From Anaerovibrio sp. JC8 (GTDB lineage Bacteria > Bacillota > Negativicutes > Selenomonadales > Selenomonadaceae), in NCBI RefSeq assembly GCF_002100115.1, contig NZ_ANBM01000009.1, forward strand, positions 22,005 to 86,004: a stretch of DNA of 64,000 nucleotides, written 5' to 3'. The position numbers and the translations under genes were made by a program. The notes under the pieces were generated by a model. The model saw only the letters and a program-made list of their open reading frames with translations. It ran no database searches and was not told the DNA's origin. This document shows, piece by piece, positions 17,081 to 26,417 of the stretch. Within the stretch, counting starts at the first letter, position 1; each line of letters opens with the position of its first letter.

Positions 17081-17572
17081 TTGCTGCAGATTGGTGACCG
17101 GGTAGTGTACCCGATGCATGGTGCTGGAGAAATCACCGGCATGGAAGAGTATGATGTTATGGGGCAAGGACAGATGAAATCGTATTATGTCCTTCAAATG
17201 CCTATCGGCGGAATGAGAATAATGCTTCCTGCTGATAATATTGACAAGGTCGGATTGCGGGAGGTAAGCCCGACAGACATGCTTGAGAGGATTGAAGATG
17301 TGCTGAAGGGTGACCCTGTCAAGGCTGTAGGAAGCTGGAATAAAAGGTTTCATGCGAACCTTAACCGCTTAAAGACTGGTGATATTTTGGAAGTAGCCGC
17401 TGTTCTTCGGAATCTTGCCCTTCAGGACAGGATTAAAAAAATATCCAGCGGTGAACGACGTCTGTTGGATACGGCAAAACAGATTTTTTTGACGGAAATG
17501 GTATATGTCCTGGATGGCACCATGGAGACGACTGAGGCATGGCTTCAGGAAATGCTCAGGCGAGAAGAGTAA
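17081..17572 (+). CDS. carD: CarD/CdnL-family transcription regulator
   Basis: CarD-family proteins bind the RNA polymerase beta subunit and stabilise open promoter complexes. The N-terminal RNA-polymerase-interacting domain is clear (GDRVVYPMHGAGEI near residues 5-18, a Tudor-like fold), followed by a helical C-terminal domain (about 70-163). The start is taken as TTG at 17081, 7 nt after AGGGGG (17068-17073), because it gives the canonical MLQIGDRVVYP opening; a longer frame from 17048 has no ribosome site. It stands between radA and the PIN/TRAM gene, a position held by disA in Bacillus. Confidence 0.93.
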   Translation: MLQIGDRVVYPMHGAGEITGMEEYDVMGQGQMKSYYVLQMPIGGMRIMLPADNIDKVGLREVSPTDMLERIEDVLKGDPVKAVGSWNKRFHANLNRLKTGDILEVAAVLRNLALQDRIKKISSGERRLLDTAKQIFLTEMVYVLDGTMETTEAWLQEMLRREE

Positions 17573-17599
17573 TTTTACGCTTGCAATGGAAAAGTTTTA

Positions 17600-17645
17600 G
17601 GCTGCGCTGCCATAACTCTTAGTCATGGTATGGCAGCCGCTTTTC
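17600..17645 (+). terminator. Terminator of carD
   Basis: An imperfect hairpin (GCGCTGCCAT / ATGGCAGCCGC) is followed by TTTTCATTTT. Confidence 0.65.
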
Positions 17646-17681
17646 ATTTTATACCAATATTCATGAAAGGGGGTGAGAGAG

Positions 17682-18851
17682 ATGTTAGAGAAGGTTTTAA
17701 GAGTATTTGTTGTGGCTTTACTGGCTGTTATTGGCGGTATCGCGATGCACATTGCCAGCCCGTTTTTGACGGAGCTGATAAGCACAGAGGTATTAAAGAG
17801 TGAACTGGGTCTTTTCAAGATGACGGCAGCACACCTTATATTCCTGGTGCTGGGTATTGTAGCAGGTGCAGCCATAGGTTATACCACATCACCTTATTTT
17901 GCTTCCAAGCTGCAAAGATTTTCAGTCTGGGTTGAAGGTCAGCTTAACAAAATGCCGTTGCATGATGTTATAGCAGGACTCATAGGCCTGGCAATAGGAC
18001 TTATAATTGCTAATTTGTTAGGTGTAGCATTCTCAAAGATACCGGTGGTAGGAGATTATATTCCTGGTATCTTCAGTATTGTTTTTGGTTATTTAGGGAT
18101 TCATATTGTAATACGCAAGCAGAAGGAATTGGGTGATTTAATCGGCAAGCTGCCGCGGTTTTTCAAGGAAACCAGCCAGCATGTGGAACAGTCCCGCAAC
18201 AAGAAAAAGCTGAAGGGGGCTGAGCTGGAGGCGATTAAGGAATTTGCTTCTTCCGAAATTCCCTGCAAGCTGTTGGATACCAGCGTAATAATTGATGGCC
18301 GTATTGCGGATATTTGCCGCACGGGGTTTATTGATGGCAAGCTGCTGATTCCGGTTTTTGTACTGGAGGAATTACAGCATATTGCGGATATGTCGGACTC
18401 CTTAAAGCGGGTTCGGGGCCGTCGGGGCCTTGATATTTTGCAGCAGCTCCAAAACGAGTTTGGTTCCCAGGTGGAAATTGTGAATCATGATTTTGAGGAT
18501 ATTTCCGAGGTGGATTCCAAGCTGGTGGAGCTGGGGCAGCTCACGGGCGGCAAAATCATTACCAATGATTACAACCTCAACAAGGTGGCAGAGCTTCGGG
18601 GCGTATCGGTGCTGAATATCAACGAGCTGTCCAACGCCATTAAGCCTGTGGCTATTCCGGGGGAAAGCATGAATGTGCAGATTGTCCGGGAGGGCAAGGA
18701 GCAGGGCCAGGGCGTGGCTTATCTTGAAGACGGTACCATGATTGTTGTGGAGAACGGTCGCCGGTACATCAATGAAAACATTACAGTGGAAGTTACTTCG
18801 GCTTTGCAGACTGCGGCAGGGCGGATGATTTTCGCCAAGCCGGTGGTTTAA
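17682..18851 (+). CDS. yacL: PIN/TRAM domain membrane protein (YacL family)
   Basis: A 389-residue integral membrane protein. The N-terminal third has four hydrophobic segments (about 5-27, 45-65, 85-110, 118-140). A PIN nuclease domain follows with the acidic motif LLDTSVIIDGR near residue 196-206, and a C-terminal TRAM RNA-binding domain (about 320-380). PIN domains cleave RNA, but the substrate of YacL is not established. ATG at 17682 is 8 nt after a GGGGG run; a GTG three codons upstream overlaps that site. The gene lies just before ispD, as in Bacillus, but a terminator separates them. Confidence 0.9.
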   Translation: MLEKVLRVFVVALLAVIGGIAMHIASPFLTELISTEVLKSELGLFKMTAAHLIFLVLGIVAGAAIGYTTSPYFASKLQRFSVWVEGQLNKMPLHDVIAGLIGLAIGLIIANLLGVAFSKIPVVGDYIPGIFSIVFGYLGIHIVIRKQKELGDLIGKLPRFFKETSQHVEQSRNKKKLKGAELEAIKEFASSEIPCKLLDTSVIIDGRIADICRTGFIDGKLLIPVFVLEELQHIADMSDSLKRVRGRRGLDILQQLQNEFGSQVEIVNHDFEDISEVDSKLVELGQLTGGKIITNDYNLNKVAELRGVSVLNINELSNAIKPVAIPGESMNVQIVREGKEQGQGVAYLEDGTMIVVENGRRYINENITVEVTSALQTAAGRMIFAKPVV

Positions 18852-18887
18852 GCATTATTTGAGTTTTCATTTTATGACTAACAGTTT

Positions 18888-18911
18888 AGGGCTCCCCCAG
18901 GAGCCCTTTTC
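18888..18911 (+). terminator. Terminator before ispD
   Basis: A perfect 8-bp stem (AGGGCTCC / GGAGCCCT) with a 4-nt loop is followed by four T residues, 38 bases before the ispD start. Confidence 0.7.
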
Positions 18912-18948
18912 TGATATTTCTGATTTTTGGATAGTTTTTGGAGGTCCT

Positions 18949-19719
18949 ATGGTTACTGTAATTTTTCCGGCGGCTGGCAAGGGCAGCCGAATGCAGGCTG
19001 GCATGAATAAGGTCTTTATGCCTCTTGATGGTGTACCAATACTTATAAGAACCCTGCTGCAATATTCCGGCTGTGGGGAAATAGACCAGATGGTAGTGGT
19101 GGTAGCATCTCATGAGGTGGATTTTGTTAAATCTATATTGGGCAAAATAAAGGGCCTTAAGCCATACAAGGTGGTAGCCGGTGGCAGTGAGCGGCAGTAT
19201 TCCGTGTTAAATGGCATAAAAAGCATTGATGGTAACGATGAGGATATTATTCTGGTTCACGACGCAGCCCGTCCTTTTATCAGCCTGGAAACCATAGCTG
19301 CTACCATAAGTAAGGTAAGAACATCGGGGGGAGCTATTGCGGCAGTACCGGCCAAGAATACTATCAAGGTTTGTGATAGCCGGGGCCAGGTGCTGGAGAC
19401 ACCGGACCGTTCAGCTTTGTGGGAAATCCAGACCCCTCAGGGCTTTACCCGTGGTTTGCTGCTGGCAGCCAATGACAAGGCTCAGGCGGATGGCTTTCTG
19501 GGAACGGATGATGCCAGTCTGGTGGAACGTACAGGACAGCCGGTTCATATAGTGAACAGTGATTACAGAAACATAAAAATAACTACCCCGGAGGATATTC
19601 TTATCGGGGAAGCCTTTATTAAGGCTCAGGGGGCGACCCCACTGATAGAGGAAAACAGGCCGGTGATGGCTGAAATAAATGAGTTGATCAGGAATTATTG
19701 GCAAAAGGAGAATGCTTAA
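18949..19719 (+). CDS. ispD: 2-C-methyl-D-erythritol 4-phosphate cytidylyltransferase
   Basis: IspD transfers CMP to methylerythritol phosphate, the third step of the MEP isoprenoid pathway. The nucleotide-binding motif [10 protein letters not shown] opens the protein (6-15), and the VHDAARPF and DDASLVE motifs are present. It is 256 residues, about 25 longer than many homologues because of a C-terminal tail. The ATG at 18949 follows GGAGG; the frame is open for 30 more codons upstream without a ribosome site. Its stop overlaps the ATG of ispF by one base, so the two successive-pathway genes are translationally coupled. Confidence 0.96.
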   Translation: MVTVIFPAAGKGSRMQAGMNKVFMPLDGVPILIRTLLQYSGCGEIDQMVVVVASHEVDFVKSILGKIKGLKPYKVVAGGSERQYSVLNGIKSIDGNDEDIILVHDAARPFISLETIAATISKVRTSGGAIAAVPAKNTIKVCDSRGQVLETPDRSALWEIQTPQGFTRGLLLAANDKAQADGFLGTDDASLVERTGQPVHIVNSDYRNIKITTPEDILIGEAFIKAQGATPLIEENRPVMAEINELIRNYWQKENA

Positions 19720-20192
19720 TGACTAGATTTGGTATGGGCTATGATGTTCATCAGCTTACGGAAAATAGAAAACTGATTATTGGCGGCGTGGATATTCCCT
19801 TTGAGAAGGGCCTTTTAGGGCATTCTGATGCAGATGTGCTGCTTCACGCCATTGCCGATGCGTTGCTGGGCGCTGCAGCCTTGGGAGATATTGGCAAGCA
19901 TTTTCCGGACAGTGATGACCGTTACAAGGGAATTTCCAGCATCATCCTGTTGGAGCATGTTGGGAAGCTGTTGAAGGAGAAGGGTTACACCGTAGGCAAT
20001 GTGGATGCTACTATTGTGGCCCAGCGGCCAAAGATGCTGCCACATATTCCTCAGATGCGGGAGAATATAGCCAAGGCCCTTAATGTAGAGGTGGACCGTA
20101 TCAATGTGAAGGCCACCACAGAGGAGCATTTGGGCTTCACCGGCAATGGCCAGGGGATTTCTTCCTATGCAGTTGCAGGAATTGAAGGCTAA
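19719..20192 (+). CDS. ispF: 2-C-methyl-D-erythritol 2,4-cyclodiphosphate synthase
   Basis: IspF closes the cyclic diphosphate in the fifth step of the MEP pathway and works as a trimer. The metal ligands are visible: D9 and H11 in GMGYDVHQ and the histidine of LGHSDAD near residue 43. The length of 157 residues is standard. The start ATG at 19719 overlaps the ispD stop (TAATG) and is preceded by AAAGGAG. A longer frame starting at 19698 lies inside ispD and is rejected. Confidence 0.97.
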   Translation: MTRFGMGYDVHQLTENRKLIIGGVDIPFEKGLLGHSDADVLLHAIADALLGAAALGDIGKHFPDSDDRYKGISSIILLEHVGKLLKEKGYTVGNVDATIVAQRPKMLPHIPQMRENIAKALNVEVDRINVKATTEEHLGFTGNGQGISSYAVAGIEG

Positions 20193-20268
20193 TGATAAAA
20201 TCTTACAGATAGTATTTAAATGTTTTTAGTGGGTCATGGTTTTACCCATAAAGGAGTATCTATAATAT

Positions 20269-21708
20269 ATGTTGAAAGTCTATAATACCTTAACACGTCA
20301 AAAAGAAGAGTTTAAGCCACAGGAGCCGGGCAAGGTGGGCATTTACGTCTGTGGTGTAACTCCTTATAACTATCCGCATATTGGCAATGCCCGTCCTTTC
20401 GTTACCTGGGACGTGATTAAGCGCTATCTGAAAAATCGCGGCTACGAAGTAAAGCACATTCAGAACTTTACTGATATGGATGACAAGATTATTAAGGCTG
20501 CCAACACAGAGGGCGTTTCCTGGGAAACTATTACGGACCGCTATATTGATGGATATTTCAAGTCTATTGATGCTCTTAACGTGCAGCGGGCAGACCTTTA
20601 TCCAAAGGTTACGGAGCATATTCAGGACATTATTGACATGGTACAGCGTATCATTGATCGCGGCTTTGGCTATGTTATTGATGGTGATGTGTACTTTAGT
20701 GTGGAGAAGTTCCCTGAGTACGGCAAGCTGTCCGGCCGCAAGCTGGAGGATATGCAGGCCGGGGCCCGGGTGGAGGTAGATACCCGCAAGCAGAATCCAA
20801 TGGATTTTGCACTGTGGAAGTCTGCCAAGCCGGGAGAACCATTCTGGGAAAGTCCATGGGGCAAGGGACGTCCGGGCTGGCACATCGAGTGCTCCACCAT
20901 GTCCCTTAAATATCTGGGAGAAACCTTTGATTTCCATGGTGGCGGCAGTGATCTGATTTTCCCTCATCATGAAAATGAGATTGCCCAGTCCCAGTGCTGC
21001 TGCGGTGACTATCACAGCTTTGCCCAGTATTGGCTCCACAATGGCTTTATCACCATTGATAATGAGAAAATGAGCAAGTCCTTGAACAACTTCATCACTG
21101 TGCCGGATATTCTGAAGCAGTATCCGGGTGAGGTGGTGCGCTTCTTTATTCTGCGCACTCACTACAGAAGTCCGCTGGATTTCAGCGAGGAACGGATTAA
21201 GGAGGCACAGGCTGGCTTGCTTCGCTTAAAGAATGCCTTTGAATTGGGCAATGAGGTGCTGAAAAAGTCCGGCACTACAGAAGCTGACACTCAGCTGGCT
21301 GAAATTGCCGACAAGGCCATGGCTGATTTCTATGAGGCCATGGATGATGACTTCAACACAGCACTGGCTATTGGCTATATGTTTACTCTTTCCAAGGAAA
21401 TTAACACCTATGCCAATAATGTCATTAACAAGGGCACAGCTTTTGATGCCCTGCATTTTGGCAAGCTGATGCAGGTGTACAGAGATATGGCTACTGTTAT
21501 CGGTATATTTGAGAGCTCTCTGGATATGCCGGAGTCTGATAATGGCGATGGTATTTCTGCCGAGGAAATTGAGGCCCTCATTGCTGAGCGGGCTGAGGCC
21601 AAGAAGAATAAAAACTGGGCCCGGGCCGACGAAATCCGTGACGGCTTAAAGGCACAGGGGATTATTCTGGAGGATTCTGCAGCCGGTACCAAGTGGAAGA
21701 AAGCGTAA
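20269..21708 (+). CDS. cysS: Cysteinyl-tRNA synthetase
   Basis: CysS charges tRNA-Cys with cysteine in the cytoplasm. The 479-residue monomeric class I synthetase has the zinc-binding C28 in YVCGVTPYNYPHIGN, whose HIGH-type motif is HIGN (37-40), and KMSKS at 267-271. The C-terminal helical and anticodon domains follow. AAAGGAG lies 13 nt before the ATG, a rather long spacing, and an in-frame TTG follows immediately. gltX and cysE, which precede cysS in Bacillus, are absent. Confidence 0.98.
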   Translation: MLKVYNTLTRQKEEFKPQEPGKVGIYVCGVTPYNYPHIGNARPFVTWDVIKRYLKNRGYEVKHIQNFTDMDDKIIKAANTEGVSWETITDRYIDGYFKSIDALNVQRADLYPKVTEHIQDIIDMVQRIIDRGFGYVIDGDVYFSVEKFPEYGKLSGRKLEDMQAGARVEVDTRKQNPMDFALWKSAKPGEPFWESPWGKGRPGWHIECSTMSLKYLGETFDFHGGGSDLIFPHHENEIAQSQCCCGDYHSFAQYWLHNGFITIDNEKMSKSLNNFITVPDILKQYPGEVVRFFILRTHYRSPLDFSEERIKEAQAGLLRLKNAFELGNEVLKKSGTTEADTQLAEIADKAMADFYEAMDDDFNTALAIGYMFTLSKEINTYANNVINKGTAFDALHFGKLMQVYRDMATVIGIFESSLDMPESDNGDGISAEEIEALIAERAEAKKNKNWARADEIRDGLKAQGIILEDSAAGTKWKKA

Positions 21709-21711
21709 ACT

Positions 21712-22209
21712 ATGACATTTGAACATTTAAAGAAACTGGTTGATATGATGTTCGTGGATGACGGCAACGGCGGGGTGCTGCAGCGGTATGATTCAGTGGA
21801 TCCCAAAAGCCTGAATCCATTGGTATTGGCCTATATTGGTGATGCATATTTTCATCTGTTTGTGAGAGGCCGTATTCTTTCCTATGAACAGAGCAAGGTT
21901 CAGGTGCTCCATCAGTTCGGTGCCCAGATGGTGTCCGCCGTGTGGCAGGACAAGGCCTATCGGGGCATTGAGGAAATGCTGACGGAGGAAGAAAAGGCGG
22001 TTTACAAGCGGGGACGCAATGCCAAGAGCCATGCCCCGCGCAGTGCCAGTGTGGCCCAGTACCATTCAAGTACGGGCTTTGAGGCCTTGCTGGGCTATCT
22101 GTACCTTACGGAGCGAAATGAGCGCCTGTACGAATTGGCTGAGGAATCCTTTAAGATTATTTCTCGGGCCATGATGGAAGAAATTTCGGATAAAAAAGTG
22201 GAGAAATAG
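21712..22209 (+). CDS. mrnC: Mini-ribonuclease 3
   Basis: Mini-III is a small RNase III-like enzyme without a double-stranded RNA binding domain that matures 23S rRNA in Firmicutes. The 165-residue protein has the catalytic motif LAYIGDAYFHL with D44. It begins 3 bases after cysS and ends 3 bases before thyX, inside a tight operon. Confidence 0.94.
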   Translation: MTFEHLKKLVDMMFVDDGNGGVLQRYDSVDPKSLNPLVLAYIGDAYFHLFVRGRILSYEQSKVQVLHQFGAQMVSAVWQDKAYRGIEEMLTEEEKAVYKRGRNAKSHAPRSASVAQYHSSTGFEALLGYLYLTERNERLYELAEESFKIISRAMMEEISDKKVEK

Positions 22210-22212
22210 ATT

Positions 22213-22902
22213 ATGATAAAGGTTAAATTATTGGAGCATACACCGGAGCCGGAACGGGTAGTGGCTATGTCAGCCCGTCTGTGTTATTCTGCCTCCGGGG
22301 CAGAGGAACTGTCTGAACGCATGACTGAGGAGCAGGTGCAGAAGCTGCTGGCCAAGATTATTAAGATGGGGCATGCTTCCACCATGGAGCACGTATCCTT
22401 TACATTTGGTATTGAGGGCGTGTCCCGTGTGCTTACCCATCAGCTGGTTCGCCATCGTTTGGCTTCGTACAGCCAGCAGTCCCAGCGTTATGTGGCAGAG
22501 CATGATTTTGAGTATATTCTGCCACCAAGCATTGCTGAAAAGCCGGAAGCAAAGGAACGGTTTGAGGCACTGATGAATGATATTCAAAAGGCTTATAATG
22601 AGCTGGCAGACATGGGGGTTCCAAAGGAGGATGCCCGTTATGTACTGGCCAATGCAACGGAAACAAAAATCGTGGTTACCATGAATGCCCGTTCTTTGAT
22701 GCATTTCTTCAATTTGCGCTGCTGCAACCGGGCCCAGTGGGAAATTCGGGAGCTGGCCTACAAGATGCTGGAGCAGGCCAAGAAGGTGGCACCGCTTCTC
22801 TTTAAGAATGCGGGTGCATCCTGCGTGGCTACCGGCCATTGCCCTGAGGGGGCCATGACCTGTGGTAAGTTTGCGGAAATGATTAAGATGAGAGAAGATT
22901 AA
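22213..22902 (+). CDS. thyX: Flavin-dependent thymidylate synthase
   Basis: ThyX makes dTMP from dUMP with methylenetetrahydrofolate and FAD/NADPH. The ThyX motif [14 protein letters not shown] is at residues 80-93, including the RHR and the serine region used for dUMP binding. The 229-residue length is typical. The gene is inserted between mrnC and rlmB, which are adjacent in Bacillus; thyX is also found at this place in some Clostridia. No thyA is visible in the window. Confidence 0.96.
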   Translation: MIKVKLLEHTPEPERVVAMSARLCYSASGAEELSERMTEEQVQKLLAKIIKMGHASTMEHVSFTFGIEGVSRVLTHQLVRHRLASYSQQSQRYVAEHDFEYILPPSIAEKPEAKERFEALMNDIQKAYNELADMGVPKEDARYVLANATETKIVVTMNARSLMHFFNLRCCNRAQWEIRELAYKMLEQAKKVAPLLFKNAGASCVATGHCPEGAMTCGKFAEMIKMRED

Positions 22903-22903
22903 T

Positions 22904-23809
22904 ATGGACTATAAACGAAAAGCGGAAGGCAAGTCTGACAAAAGAACGGCGGCCCTAAAGGAACACAAGGGCAGTAAGCCGGAATACATGACAAAGAAGA
23001 ACCGACAGCAGTTTGACCGTCGTACTGGAGACAAGGTCAGAAATGATGCCCCATTGGATGTGGTTGAACTGCCTGAGGATATGGTGGCAGGCCGCAATGC
23101 GGTAATGGAGGCCCTAAAGGGCAACCGCAGCGTCAATAAAATAATGGTGGCCAATGGCAGCAGTGAAGGCTCCATCAAGGAAATTATAGCTGTGGCCAAG
23201 GAAAAGGGCGTCAATATAATGTATATGGAGCGCAGCAAGCTGGATTCCATGGCCCGCGGCATCCGTCATCAGGGGGTATTGGCCCAGGTGGCTCCAGTGG
23301 AGTACGTGGAGCTGGAGGATATTCTCCAGATAGCCAGAGACAGGAATGAGCCGCCATTTATCCTGCTGTTGGATGAGCTGGAGGACCCTCATAATTTGGG
23401 GGCATTGCTGCGTACGGCAGATGCAGCAGGGGTTCACGGTGTCTTGATTCCAAAACGCCGCAGTGTGCTACTGTCTGCTACAGTTGCCAAGACCTCTGCC
23501 GGGGCGGTGGAGTATGTTCCCGTTGCCCGTATTGGAAATATGGTTCAGACCATTCGCCGCTTGAAGGAAGAAGGCCTGTGGGTGGCTGCCGCAGATATGG
23601 ACGGCACTGATTATTATGAGGCGGATATGACCGGTCCGCTGTTGCTGATTGTAGGCAGTGAGGGACATGGTGTAGGCCGTCTGGTAAAGGAACAGTGCGA
23701 TTTTGTAGTGCGTATTCCTATGGTGGGGAAGATTAATTCCCTTAATGCCTCCGTGGCTGGTTCTATCCTGATGTATGAAGCCATGAAGCAGCGCATCCAG
23801 CGTGGTTAA
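22904..23809 (+). CDS. rlmB: 23S rRNA (guanosine2251-2'-O)-methyltransferase
   Basis: RlmB is a SPOUT-family methyltransferase that modifies the peptidyl-transferase P loop. The protein has a basic, probably disordered leader (about 1-55), a substrate-binding domain (about 60-130), and the knotted catalytic domain with LDELEDPHNLGALLRTA (about 162-178), the GSEGHGVGR motif near 248 and the NASVAGSILMYEA C-terminal motif. It starts two bases after thyX. The 301-residue length is about 50 longer than E. coli RlmB because of the leader. Confidence 0.95.
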   Translation: MDYKRKAEGKSDKRTAALKEHKGSKPEYMTKKNRQQFDRRTGDKVRNDAPLDVVELPEDMVAGRNAVMEALKGNRSVNKIMVANGSSEGSIKEIIAVAKEKGVNIMYMERSKLDSMARGIRHQGVLAQVAPVEYVELEDILQIARDRNEPPFILLLDELEDPHNLGALLRTADAAGVHGVLIPKRRSVLLSATVAKTSAGAVEYVPVARIGNMVQTIRRLKEEGLWVAAADMDGTDYYEADMTGPLLLIVGSEGHGVGRLVKEQCDFVVRIPMVGKINSLNASVAGSILMYEAMKQRIQRG

Positions 23810-23867
23810 CGGAGAATAATAATAAGGTTTTGTGGCTAAGGAATTTGATTGCGGGGGAGATATTATA

Positions 23868-24398
23868 ATGAAGAAAAAGCCAAGAGAATATTATATTATT
23901 GATGGCTACAACGTAATCAATTCCTGGCCTGAGCTGATAAAGCTCAGAAATAATCTGGATGAGGCCCGGGATACCCTGATTCACATGCTGTCGGAATACG
24001 GAGCCTATGAACGCTATGAGATGATAGTGGTTTTCGATGCTCTGTTTACCGAGGATGAAGAGCATGTGGAGAAGGTTCATGACCATTTTATGGTGGTGTA
24101 TACGGGCAAAGGGGAAACGGCTGACAGCTACATTGAGAGGAATGCCTATGATTATGTCCGCATGGGCAAGGAGGTTCATGTGGTGACCTCTGACGGTGCT
24201 GAACAGTCGGTTATCCTTGGGGCCGGTGCCTATCGTCATCCCTCCAAGGAGTTTCATCAGATGCTGAAAAGGGCCAAAAAGGAGGTTCGGAAGGGGTATC
24301 TTGATAAGCCTACCTTCCCTATTTCCCGCAATGAAATCAGCAGCCATCTAGATGCGGAAACACTGGCCAAATTGGATGCTCTCCGTAAAATGAAATAA
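23868..24398 (+). CDS. yacP: NYN-domain ribonuclease YacP/Rae1
   Basis: The Bacillus homologue Rae1 enters the ribosomal A site and cuts certain mRNAs. This 176-residue protein has the NYN/PIN-like acidic motif YIIDGYNVINSWP near the start (about 9-21), VVFDA near 60, and DGAEQSV near 110. ATG at 23868 follows GGGGGAGA; an upstream in-frame TTG has no ribosome site. It precedes sigH, as in Bacillus, but sigH has its own promoter here. Confidence 0.92.
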   Translation: MKKKPREYYIIDGYNVINSWPELIKLRNNLDEARDTLIHMLSEYGAYERYEMIVVFDALFTEDEEHVEKVHDHFMVVYTGKGETADSYIERNAYDYVRMGKEVHVVTSDGAEQSVILGAGAYRHPSKEFHQMLKRAKKEVRKGYLDKPTFPISRNEISSHLDAETLAKLDALRKMK

Positions 24399-24446
24399 TA
24401 AATGTAAGTAATGGTTATGTATACATTTTTGAAATAGTTGTAACTC

Positions 24447-24475
24447 TTGATTATTTTTTAACTGGGCGGTATAAT
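24447..24475 (+). promoter_or_regulatory. Promoter of sigH
   Basis: TTGATT (24447-24452) and TATAAT (24470-24475) are 17 bp apart, about 65 bases before the sigH start. Confidence 0.75.
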
Positions 24476-24541
24476 CATTTTGTGGGCTGTATATATAAAA
24501 TATAGGAAACAGTCTGACAACTTGTGGGAGGCCGGGGCTTA

Positions 24542-25288
24542 ATGGAAAATAGCTTGTTGACCTGGGATGAATCTTTTGATGATTATATTGATCTCACTGA
24601 CGAGGATGTCATTGTGAAGATTCAGGATAATCAGGATGGCGTGGCCATGGATTATCTTATAAACAAATACAGAAATTTTGTCAGAGCCAAGGCAAGGTCC
24701 TACTTTTTAATTGGTGCTGACCGGGAAGATATTATCCAGGAAGGTATGATAGGTCTTTATAAGGCCATCAGGGATTTCCGCACTGATAAGCTATCGTCCT
24801 TCAGAGCCTTTGCGGAGTTGTGTGTTACCAGGCAGATTATTACGGCCATTAAGACAGCAACACGTCAAAAGCATATTCCGCTGAATTCCTATATATCTTT
24901 AAACAAACCTATTTATGACGAAGATTCCGACCGCACTTTGTTGGATGTGTTGTCCGGGGCCAAGGTAACTGACCCGGAGGAGCTGGTTATCAGCCGGGAG
25001 GAGTTCATTGATATTGAAGCCAAGATGGAGGATATTCTATCGGACTTGGAGTGGTGTGTCCTGATGGCATATCTGGATGGAAAGTCATATCAGGAGATAG
25101 CGTTGGATTTGGATCGCCATGTCAAGTCCATAGATAATGCCCTGCAGCGGGTTAAGCGCAAGCTGGAGCGTTATATGGAAATGAACGGCAACGAAGTAGA
25201 TATTGGAACTATATATAAGGGTCTTACGACCATTAAGCGTAAGGGGCGTATTTTCTCTGAAATAAAGAAGGGAGAAGGGGTGCAGTGA
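24542..25288 (+). CDS. sigH: RNA polymerase sigma factor SigH (Spo0H type)
   Basis: SigH directs transcription of transition-phase, competence or early sporulation genes in Firmicutes. Region 2 is visible in YLINKYRNFVRAKARSYF and ADREDIIQEGMIGLYKAI (about 40-80), region 4 in LDGKSYQEIALDLDRH (about 178-193). At 248 residues it is about 30 longer than Bacillus SigH. ATG at 24542 is about 10 nt after GGGAGG. The presence of comEA, comEC and comFB-like genes in the window makes a competence role conceivable, but no SigH-type promoter was identified. SigH by itself does not prove sporulation. Confidence 0.93.
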   Translation: MENSLLTWDESFDDYIDLTDEDVIVKIQDNQDGVAMDYLINKYRNFVRAKARSYFLIGADREDIIQEGMIGLYKAIRDFRTDKLSSFRAFAELCVTRQIITAIKTATRQKHIPLNSYISLNKPIYDEDSDRTLLDVLSGAKVTDPEELVISREEFIDIEAKMEDILSDLEWCVLMAYLDGKSYQEIALDLDRHVKSIDNALQRVKRKLERYMEMNGNEVDIGTIYKGLTTIKRKGRIFSEIKKGEGVQ

Positions 25289-25302
25289 TGCGCCCCTTTT
25301 TT
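25275..25302 (+). terminator. Terminator overlapping the sigH stop codon
   Basis: The stem AAGGGGTGC / GCGCCCCTT (one G-U pair) contains the TGA of sigH in its loop and is followed by T residues. Confidence 0.8.
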
Positions 25303-25346
25303 GTATAAATAATTTTTATTATATAATTTAAAGGAGGGTAAAATAG

Positions 25347-25382
25347 ATGTATAAAGGGCTTTATAGGGTGCCTGTTGGTTGA
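25347..25382 (+). other. Possible 11-codon leader frame before nuo
   Basis: AAAGGAGGG is followed 8 bases later by ATG and ten further codons (MYKGLYRVPVG), whose stop overlaps the -35 box of the nuo promoter. The ribosome site is near perfect, but nothing else shows that it is translated. Confidence 0.2.
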
Positions 25383-25408
25383 CAAGTTTACAATTGGTAT
25401 ATTATACT
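25379..25408 (+). promoter_or_regulatory. Promoter of the nuo operon
   Basis: Consensus TTGACA (25379-25384) and TATACT (25403-25408) are separated by 18 bp, leaving a roughly 85-base leader before nuoA. Confidence 0.75.
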
Positions 25409-25499
25409 CTTTATTAATGGCGTTTATTGTAACATAAATGTAATCACCAGCGAATACATTTATGTTGTAGCGCATAAAGGGGATTAAGGAGGGGTTTTT

Positions 25500-25853
25500 A
25501 TGGATGGTTACGCAACACTGGGAATTTTTTTCATCATGGCCTTGGGTTTTCCTATTGCTCCAATTATCATTGCGAACATTATTCAGCCTAAGCAGCCAAC
25601 CAATGAAAAGGACATTCCCTATGAATGTGGTGTTAATACCATTGGAAAGAACAATGTGCAGTTTCACATAGGTTATTTTATGTATGCACTGGTCTTTCTG
25701 CTGTTTGATGTTGAGACAGTGTTCCTTTATCCATGGGCTGTGAAATACAGCCAGTTGGGCCTTTTTGCACTGGTGGAGATGCTGGTGTTTGTGGGGATAT
25801 TAACAATTGGTCTCTGGTATGCATGGAAGAAGGGGGCATTGTCATGGAAATAG
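25500..25853 (+). CDS. nuoA: NADH-quinone oxidoreductase subunit A
   Basis: NuoA is a small membrane subunit at the junction of the peripheral and membrane arms of complex I. The 117-residue protein has three hydrophobic segments (about 5-28, 62-82, 90-110) and the conserved motifs KDIPYECG (about 37-44) and [14 protein letters not shown] (about 66-79). The ATG follows AAGGAGGGG. It opens an 11-gene operon, and its 3' end overlaps nuoB by 10 bases. Confidence 0.96.
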   Translation: MDGYATLGIFFIMALGFPIAPIIIANIIQPKQPTNEKDIPYECGVNTIGKNNVQFHIGYFMYALVFLLFDVETVFLYPWAVKYSQLGLFALVEMLVFVGILTIGLWYAWKKGALSWK

Positions 25854-26416
25854 TAGATATTGTGCCACCTGAGCTGAAAAACAATGTTATAGTTACCAGC
25901 GTAGATGCACTTTTTAAATGGGGTAAATCCAACTCAATATGGCCGTTGTCATCCGGTTTGGCCTGCTGCTCCATAGAAATGATGTGTGCGGCAGCGTCAC
26001 GGTTTGACTTGGCCCGGTTTGGCTACGAGGTATTTCGTTCCTGTCCGCGCCAGTCTGACCTTTTAATCGTGGCCGGAACTCTCACCTGGAAAATGACACC
26101 GCCGCTTATCCGTCTCTATGAGGAGATGCCTGAGCCAAAGTATGTCATTGCCATGGGTAACTGCAATATTGGTGGTGGTCCTTTCGCTGACTCCTATTCA
26201 GTGGTTACAGGCCTTGATAAGATAATGCCGGTGGATGTATATCTGCCAGGCTGTCCACCAAGACCGGAGGCTCTTATTGATGCCATGCTGAAGCTGAAAA
26301 AGCTTATCCGTCATCCTGAGTTGGGACGTGATGCAGAGGATTCAAAGGCAATCAGCCGGGCAAATCTGGAGCTGATGACCCGTCCTGTATGTAAAGTGGA
26401 AGAAAGGGCGGAATAA
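25844..26416 (+). CDS. nuoB: NADH-quinone oxidoreductase subunit B
   Basis: NuoB carries the terminal iron-sulfur cluster N2 that hands electrons to quinone. All four cluster cysteines can be seen: C41 and C42 in [10 protein letters not shown]107 in [10 protein letters not shown] and C137 in [12 protein letters not shown] at 25844 has AGGGGGC before it and overlaps the end of nuoA; the frame is open further upstream inside nuoA but without a ribosome site. The length is 190 residues. Confidence 0.96.
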   Translation: MEIVDIVPPELKNNVIVTSVDALFKWGKSNSIWPLSSGLACCSIEMMCAAASRFDLARFGYEVFRSCPRQSDLLIVAGTLTWKMTPPLIRLYEEMPEPKYVIAMGNCNIGGGPFADSYSVVTGLDKIMPVDVYLPGCPPRPEALIDAMLKLKKLIRHPELGRDAEDSKAISRANLELMTRPVCKVEERAE

Positions 26417-26417
26417 T

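Noticed and set aside
24542..25288. SigH taken as proof of a spore-former
   Set aside because: sigH is kept in many non-sporulating Firmicutes. No sporulation genes such as spo0A or spoII genes are seen in this window.
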